DNA of 9,879 bases from Methylococcaceae bacterium. GTDB lineage: Bacteria; Pseudomonadota; Gammaproteobacteria; Methylococcales; Methylomonadaceae. The notes beneath the pieces were generated by a model. The model worked only from the letters and a program-made list of their open reading frames with translations. It had not been told where the DNA came from and did not search any database. A program made the position numbers and the translations under genes. The first letter of the stretch is position 1; every line of letters begins with the position of its first letter. Location of the stretch: NCBI GenBank assembly GCA_030699345.1, contig JAUYMX010000254.1:1-9879 (forward strand), read 5' to 3'. Of this stretch, positions 5,544 to 9,879 are shown one piece after another.

Positions 5544-5556
5544 GATTTTTTAAAAT

Positions 5557-6495
5557 CTATTTATCAGAAAGTGTCAGCCGCCAAAAATCGAAAAAATTAA
5601 ACCATTGTAACGGCGCTATTAAGCAGTAATGCTCAAGACGCTGGGCGTAGCGCTGGATGGTTTGTTGCATGGCTTGTTCGCGGGTTTTTCTGGGGAAGGT
5701 TAACGCATCGCTGAAATGTTCAAAATAAATCACATGCTTATCTTGTTGCTTCAGACAAAACAGGGTGTACACCGGGCACTTAAACAATGAAGCCAGAATA
5801 AACGGGCCTTGCGGAAACAATGCTTGGCTGCCCATAAACTTAACTTTGCTAACGCGCGGTTGTGGGCTGACCGGTGTGCGGTCGGCGGCGATTATCACCA
5901 ACTCACCGTCGTCGATTTTATCGCTCAACAGCCTTGAGGTGGCGGCGTTAATCTCGGTGACCTGAATCAGGTTTAAACCACTGTGTTCGTTAGTTTGTTT
6001 TAACAAACGATTGAATTTTTCTGCGTGTTTGGTGTGTACCAGCACGTTGATACGGGGGGCATTATCCAGATCGGCAATCATGCGGCAGACTTCAAGATTA
6101 CCCAGGTGCGAACCCAACAGCACAGCGCCTTTGCCGCTGTTGATGGCAGCGAGCAATTGTTCACGCCCTTGATAATTTACATCAGCGAGCGACAATGCCC
6201 CCGACCAAGCCGCCAATTTATCGATAATGGCATTGGCAAAGCTGATGAAGTGTCGATAGCTGGTCCAAAGATTGTCATTTAAATTTACGGCTGGTGCAAA
6301 TTGCTTGATGCGCTTGAGATAATCCAAACTAGCGGCTCTGCCGGACTTGTTAACCAGCCAGTAATAGCTCACGACCGGGTATAAAAACCATTGTAATACC
6401 CGCCGCCCAAACAGTAGGTAAACGCGCAATAAAAAGCGCATACCCCATACCAGGCTCCATTCGCCCATGGCAGACCAATGCGCGGGTTTGCTCAT
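5557..6495 (-). CDS. LpxL/HtrB-type acyltransferase of the aryl-polyene operon
   Basis: Encodes 312 residues. The HX4E catalytic motif of lipid A late acyltransferases is H130-LGNL-E135 (GSHLGNLEV); AADRTP and the segment FMGSQALFPQGP are also family signatures. An amphipathic or membrane-associated N-terminal region (about 18-48, rich in aromatic residues) would place it at the inner membrane. In APE loci this acyltransferase and a family 2 glycosyltransferase are often neighbours or fused (ApeJ of E. coli is a fused form). They are thought to attach the polyene to a lipid anchor or add an acyl chain. Its ATG overlaps the glycosyltransferase stop as ATGA (6492-6495), so translation is probably coupled. 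The acyl donor and acceptor cannot be read from the sequence. Confidence 0.9.
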   Translation of the reverse strand: MSKPAHWSAMGEWSLVWGMRFLLRVYLLFGRRVLQWFLYPVVSYYWLVNKSGRAASLDYLKRIKQFAPAVNLNDNLWTSYRHFISFANAIIDKLAAWSGALSLADVNYQGREQLLAAINSGKGAVLLGSHLGNLEVCRMIADLDNAPRINVLVHTKHAEKFNRLLKQTNEHSGLNLIQVTEINAATSRLLSDKIDDGELVIIAADRTPVSPQPRVSKVKFMGSQALFPQGPFILASLFKCPVYTLFCLKQQDKHVIYFEHFSDALTFPRKTREQAMQQTIQRYAQRLEHYCLIAPLQWFNFFDFWRLTLSDK

Positions 6496-7226
6496 CGCCA
6501 GTGTCTTTTTAGTAATTGCGGGAGGCGCGGTAACATGCCGAAAAACAGTTTGGCATGAGCTATTGAGATCATCACGTTGTCACGCCACATTTTAAAATGC
6601 GATACGCCGTCATAAGGGTATTGCACAGCAGTTTGGATATTGATGGTATCGACGCCTTGCCAGTAAAGACGCACCACAATATCAATATCAAAATCCATGC
6701 GTTTGGCTATCGGCGTCGTTGCGATTAACTCGGCAACTGCTGCGAGCGGGTATAAACGAAAGCCGCACATGCCGTCGGCAATCTGCAACGACAAGGTGTT
6801 GATTGCTATCCAGAAATTCGTTACTCGTCGTCCGTATAAACGGCTTTTCGGTGCGGAAGGATCGAATAGCGGCTTACCCAGAATCATTGCCTTGGGGTGT
6901 TGTTTGCTGGCAGCAAGAAAAACAGCAATATCATTAATGTCGTGCTGACCATCGGCGTCAATTTGAATGGCATGGCTAAAACCCAATAATCGTGCGGCCT
7001 TAAAGCCATCTATCACCGCCGCACCTTTACCGCTGTTTTCCGGCCGAGTGATTAACGTCAGCCAGCTTGACTCGCGTTTTGCGCAGTCTTCCAGTACTTG
7101 GGCGCATTGTAATGAGCTGCCGTCATTGATTAAAAAACACGGCAACTCAAATACTTTTAGTTTTTCCACCACCCTAGAAATTGCGTCTTCGTGGTTATAA
7201 ACGGGAACGACGATGCAGGTTTTCAT
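6492..7226 (-). CDS. Family 2 glycosyltransferase of the aryl-polyene operon
   Basis: Encodes 244 residues with a GT-A fold of the dolichyl-phosphate mannose synthase-like group. Motifs: N-terminal CIVVPVYNHE, DGSS at 35-38, and DADGQHD at 90-96, whose DXD-type aspartates bind the metal and nucleotide-sugar; DGMCGFRLYP follows in the acceptor half. It lacks long transmembrane segments, so it is probably a cytoplasmic protein associated with the membrane. The ATG overlaps the stop of the ligase gene as ATGA, and its own stop overlaps the acyltransferase start. In APE loci this enzyme is thought to help build the lipid or sugar anchor of the pigment; sugar donor and acceptor are unknown. Confidence 0.9.
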   Translation of the reverse strand: MKTCIVVPVYNHEDAISRVVEKLKVFELPCFLINDGSSLQCAQVLEDCAKRESSWLTLITRPENSGKGAAVIDGFKAARLLGFSHAIQIDADGQHDINDIAVFLAASKQHPKAMILGKPLFDPSAPKSRLYGRRVTNFWIAINTLSLQIADGMCGFRLYPLAAVAELIATTPIAKRMDFDIDIVVRLYWQGVDTINIQTAVQYPYDGVSHFKMWRDNVMISIAHAKLFFGMLPRLPQLLKRHWR

Positions 7227-8995
7227 TTGTTGCCCTCATAAACCATGCGCCCTGAGCTATGCGGACCTTGAGCTGAATTGAAATTAAAATACAATTTTCC
7301 GGTATTCGCTTTCCAGTTGAGGGTCAGAGTCAATTCATCGCCGGGTTGGATGATTTTTATAAACTTAACGACTTCCATGTGACTAAAGGGCTTATTAATA
7401 GCGAAAAATAGCTTACCGAAATGCTCTGCCCAAGCCAGTTGCACGACGCCAGGCAATAACGGGTAGTCGGCAAAATGGTTGGGAAAATACACTAAATCTT
7501 CCGGTACTTTAAGCCCAAGTTTGATGTCGTCGGCAGATATTGCAAGGTTGAGCACTTGAGGAAATTTTCGGTTATCAGCGTCCATCAGGCTGGTTAATAA
7601 GCGCTGATCGATTTTGCCCTGGGGCGTTAACGGCATGGTATTAACGAATAACCATTTTCTAGGTAGCACGACTGCTTCAAACCAAGGCTCAAGCGCTTTG
7701 CGGAGCTGCTTAATTATTAGGTTTCTTCCTTGGGTTGCCAGTTGTTCAGCCCCCGGTGGACTTAGCACCACGGCTACAGCGACCAAATCTCTGCTTTTAG
7801 CGATGACCAACGCATGCGCCTCATCTATCCAGGGCAATGTCTGCAAACGCTGTTCCAGTCCGGTCAAGGACAGGCGCTTTTCTTCGATTTTAACAATGCG
7901 GTCTGAACGTCCATGTAGCAGAAAACGACCATCATCCAGCAGCGTGAGTTGGTCGTTTAATTGGAAATCCCCCCCCAGCCCCCCTTTGTAAAAGGGGGGG
8001 GATTTTTTGCATTTGTTCAGTTCTCCCCCCTTTGTAAAAGGGGGGCAAGGGGGGATTTCCAAATAAGGCGAATGCAACCACCAACATCCCTCATCAAAGG
8101 TTAAGTGCATGCCTGAAAATAATGTCCAGGCCTTCTCTTGTCGGCGCCAAGCGATGCCGCCAGTCTCGGAGCTGCCGTAAATTTCAAGCACCGTTTGACC
8201 GCTAAACGTCATGATTTGTTGTGCGGCGTTCTCTGGCAAGGCGCCGCCGGAACTGAAAATCGCCTTTAAGTCGGTAATGCCTGGCCAGGGTGAATGCTGG
8301 TCTAAGCGTTTGAGATGGGCTGGGCTGGCAATCCAGTACGCAGGTGTTGATCCGGCGGTATTGATTAAAATTTCCGGATTGATTGCTGTTTGGCTATGAA
8401 AACAGCGTCCTGCAGATAATGGCCATAACACCCGAAACAGTAAGCCGTAAATATGTTGGTGGCTGACGGTCGCCAAGGCTTGCGCGTTGCCTAGCTGCGC
8501 ACCCCAGAGCAGTTCCAGCGTGTCGACTTCAAGCTGAAATTGATTTAAGCATTTAGCTATCGGTTTAGGCTGCCCGGTGGAGCCGGACGTAAAAATAACC
8601 AATTGAGGTTCGAAGGCGTTTAACGGCGCTAAAGACAAAGAGGAATATTCTGCTGTCTGCAAATAATAATCGATAGGTTTGTCGGCATCCCAATCGCCTA
8701 GTAACTGACAATCTTTCGGTAGCTGTTGAGCTGTGCCGGGGCGGTTATTGCCGGGTATCCAGATTTCTTTACCGGCATGCAGCAGCGCAAACAACAGCAC
8801 GGCAAAAGGATAAGTATCTTCGGCATATAAGGCATAGCGCTGGGCGGGTTGAGCCTGCAATGTGTTAACCCAGAATTTAACAGCGTCGGCAAATTGCTTA
8901 GCCGAATAAGTTTGCCCGGCATGATGGGCAATGATATTTGTTGAGGCGCTTGTATTTACTAAATAATGCGACAGCGGGACCAACTTATTGAACAT
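7223..8995 (-). CDS. AMP-ligase fused to a hotdog dehydratase (ApeH-ApeI type), with an in-frame repeat insertion
   Basis: Encodes 590 residues. Residues 1 to about 470 are an acyl-adenylating ANL enzyme: TSGSTGQPK (136-144) binds phosphates, EIYGSSETGG is at 271-280, GRSDRIVKIEEKRLSL lies around 363-377, and K461 (TPQGKIDQ) is the expected catalytic lysine. Residues about 478-590 form a FabA/FabZ-like dehydratase domain with H507 (NHFADYPLLPGV) as likely catalytic His; the position equivalent to the FabZ acid is Ala521 (PGVVQLAWA). In E. coli these activities are separate proteins, ApeH and ApeI; here they are one chain. The ligase would activate an aryl acid for loading on an ACP, and the dehydratase would remove water from hydroxyacyl intermediates. 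Residues 312-345 are encoded by a 102-bp palindromic repeat inserted without breaking frame. The start overlaps the COG4648 stop by 11 bp. Confidence 0.93.
   Translation of the reverse strand: MFNKLVPLSHYLVNTSASTNIIAHHAGQTYSAKQFADAVKFWVNTLQAQPAQRYALYAEDTYPFAVLLFALLHAGKEIWIPGNNRPGTAQQLPKDCQLLGDWDADKPIDYYLQTAEYSSLSLAPLNAFEPQLVIFTSGSTGQPKPIAKCLNQFQLEVDTLELLWGAQLGNAQALATVSHQHIYGLLFRVLWPLSAGRCFHSQTAINPEILINTAGSTPAYWIASPAHLKRLDQHSPWPGITDLKAIFSSGGALPENAAQQIMTFSGQTVLEIYGSSETGGIAWRRQEKAWTLFSGMHLTFDEGCWWLHSPYLEIPPCPPFTKGGELNKCKKSPPFYKGGLGGDFQLNDQLTLLDDGRFLLHGRSDRIVKIEEKRLSLTGLEQRLQTLPWIDEAHALVIAKSRDLVAVAVVLSPPGAEQLATQGRNLIIKQLRKALEPWFEAVVLPRKWLFVNTMPLTPQGKIDQRLLTSLMDADNRKFPQVLNLAISADDIKLGLKVPEDLVYFPNHFADYPLLPGVVQLAWAEHFGKLFFAINKPFSHMEVVKFIKIIQPGDELTLTLNWKANTGKLYFNFNSAQGPHSSGRMVYEGNK
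7961..8062. repeat. 102-bp palindromic dispersed repeat inserted inside the ligase gene
   Basis: TTGGAAATCCCCCC at 7961-7974 is the reverse complement of GGGGGGATTTCCAA at 8049-8062. Inside are two direct copies of CCCCCCTTTGTAAAAGGGGG, each itself palindromic (about 7979-8000 and 8025-8045). The length, 102 bp, is divisible by three and the frame stays open. On the gene strand it encodes 34 residues including EIPPCPPFTKGGEL and KKSPPFYKGGLGGDF, a Pro/Gly-rich sequence alien to the ligase family. I recognise this GGGGGGATTT / PPFxKGG repeat as a widespread intergenic element. Confidence 0.9.
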
Positions 8996-9536
8996 GCTTT
9001 TGCGTTCTCATCCTGATTAGATATTCGCCGCCAAATAAAATCCCCATTAGCAGATAGGCGATGAAGCCGTTATATAAGCTCCAAATTTCCAGGCTGGCCC
9101 ACAGCGCCGTTACCAAGGCGATCGTGCCATTGACGATAAAAAAGCCACACCAGACTTGGGTTACGCGTCGAGTATAGATAACACCCTGCGGCGGCAAATC
9201 CGGATGCTGTAGGCGTGCCAGACGCTCGATCAAGCTGGGCGGCGATAGTAAGCTCCAGCCAAAAATCAGCAACATCAAACTATTGACCAATACCGGATAC
9301 AGCCGCAACGCGCCTAACTGATTGCTCCACATAACGAATAAGGCATAGCCGATACCGCCGATCAATAATGGGGTGCTCCAGTGTTTTCTGGAGACACTGG
9401 CCGCCAGCCTGACTAACAACAACACAATCAAGAGTCCGGCCAATTTCCAGGGCTCAAAATATCGGCTGCCGAAAAAAACAGCAAATGGGTATAGCAACGT
9501 TGCTAAGCCAATCAGGCTGTTGATTAGCAAGTTCAT
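8985..9536 (-). CDS. COG4648-type inner-membrane protein of the aryl-polyene operon (ApeG-like)
   Basis: Encodes 183 residues, strongly hydrophobic, with about six predicted membrane segments near residues 4-22, 31-47, 55-70, 80-97, 126-147 and 152-170. The loop around 98-122 is polar (PPSLIERLARLQHPDLPPQG). The pattern 'lyPfavffg...epw' at the N-terminus and 'RRVTQVWCGFFIVNGTIA' fit the COG4648 family, found between the ACPs and the AMP-ligase in APE and related pigment loci. The biochemical role is not established; a scaffold or transport role at the membrane is a guess. The gene starts two bp after the ACP stop and its end overlaps the ligase start. Confidence 0.88.
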   Translation of the reverse strand: MNLLINSLIGLATLLYPFAVFFGSRYFEPWKLAGLLIVLLLVRLAASVSRKHWSTPLLIGGIGYALFVMWSNQLGALRLYPVLVNSLMLLIFGWSLLSPPSLIERLARLQHPDLPPQGVIYTRRVTQVWCGFFIVNGTIALVTALWASLEIWSLYNGFIAYLLMGILFGGEYLIRMRTQKHVQ

Positions 9537-9538
9537 GT

Positions 9539-9787
9539 TTAGCTGTTAATCATTTTGTAAACGGCCTCGACCACATCGCCAATGGTTCGGGCTGTTTTGA
9601 AATCTTCAGCTTTGACAGATTTGCCGGTCATTTCCTTCAGTCTGACGATCATATCGACCGCATCGATGCTGTCAAAGTCCAAGTCTTCGTATAATTTGGC
9701 GTCAAGATTAATGGCGTGCTCGTCGATTTCGAACATTTCGACCATGATTTCTTTAATCGCTGCAAGAATTTCTTCGCGTGTTTGCAT
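9539..9787 (-). CDS. Acyl carrier protein, second ACP of the aryl-polyene operon (ApeF-like)
   Basis: Encodes 82 residues with the classic four-helix ACP layout. The phosphopantetheine site is Ser40 in DLDFDSIDAVDMIVRL. The protein is acidic and has normal length. It would carry the growing polyene as a thioester in the cytoplasm; a separate phosphopantetheinyl transferase is needed and is not in the window. TGAGG about seven bases before the ATG can serve as ribosome binding site. It follows another ACP by nine bp; paired ACPs are typical of APE loci (ApeE and ApeF in E. coli). Confidence 0.95.
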   Translation of the reverse strand: MQTREEILAAIKEIMVEMFEIDEHAINLDAKLYEDLDFDSIDAVDMIVRLKEMTGKSVKAEDFKTARTIGDVVEAVYKMINS

Positions 9788-9795
9788 GGCTTGCC

Positions 9796-9879
9796 TCAGC
9801 TCCGCTCGGCTTGAATGTATGCAGCCAATGTGGCTACCGAGGAGAAGATTTTAACGACATCTTCTTTTTCGGCATCAAT
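9796..9879 (-). CDS. C-terminal end of the first acyl carrier protein (ApeE-like; 5' end outside window)
   Basis: The minus strand from the window edge reads IDAEKEDVVKIFSSVATL then AAYIQAERS and TGA at 9796-9798. These 27 residues resemble ACP helix III-IV, where '...IF.SV..LA.YI' is the usual ending. Its position directly before a second ACP fits the ACP-ACP-COG4648-ligase order of APE operons. The Ser attachment site lies outside the window. Confidence 0.8.
   Translation of the reverse strand: MDAEKEDVVKIFSSVATLAAYIQAERS

Noticed and set aside
7614..7991. Plus-strand open frame of 125 codons inside the ligase gene
   Set aside because: Antisense shadow of a well-supported coding region; no family motifs.

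Overview
This window most likely comes from a gammaproteobacterium of moderate GC, plausibly a Methylococcales-type methanotroph. That assignment is inferred from gene content: an aryl-polyene (APE) pigment locus, an exosortase-sorted PEP-CTERM protein with a sigma-54 promoter, a nirJ remnant, a RAYT transposase and several families of palindromic repeats. No rRNA or tRNA is present to fix it.

Left part (1-1985). A plus-strand surface or secreted protein with Ig-like and fibronectin III domains enters from the left edge and ends at 513. A bidirectional terminator (565-591) separates it from a convergent minus-strand gene for a PEP-CTERM protein (612-1433). That gene has a long AT-rich upstream region holding a GG-N10-GC sigma-54 promoter (1638-1653) and two copies of a 17-bp box (1717-1733 and 1903-1919), the expected layout for an enhancer-dependent PEP-CTERM promoter.

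Middle part (1986-3900), a scar zone. It contains a chimeric remnant in which the 5' end of nirJ (heme d1 radical SAM) abuts a diverged copy of the 3' end of the ammonia-lyase gene found further right. Next to it is a decayed hotdog thioesterase with an in-frame stop, an apparent frameshift and deletions. A small exported protein (2750-3058) and a REP-associated tyrosine transposase (3283-3816) follow. The transposase is bracketed by composite palindromes in opposite orientation, and a third copy of the same composite lies at 2629-2671 without a transposase.

Right part (3910-9879) is the conserved first half of an APE biosynthetic operon on the minus strand, read right to left: ACP (3' end only), second ACP, COG4648 membrane protein, AMP-ligase fused to a hydroxyacyl-ACP dehydratase, family 2 glycosyltransferase, LpxL-type acyltransferase, then a MIO-type aromatic amino acid ammonia-lyase. 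ATGA overlaps couple several of these genes. Together they would load an aryl starter on an ACP, elongate and dehydrate it with ketosynthases and a ketoreductase encoded elsewhere, and help assemble and anchor the polyene in the outer membrane. The thioesterase that normally comes after the lyase is present only as the decayed remnant at 2380-2614, so the locus seems to have been split by REP/RAYT activity.

The most striking features are a 102-bp palindromic repeat inserted in frame inside the AMP-ligase (adding 34 residues beside the ATP-binding region), the RAYT with inverted composite REPs, the decayed thioesterase plus nirJ/lyase chimera, and the sigma-54/paired-box control region of the PEP-CTERM gene.
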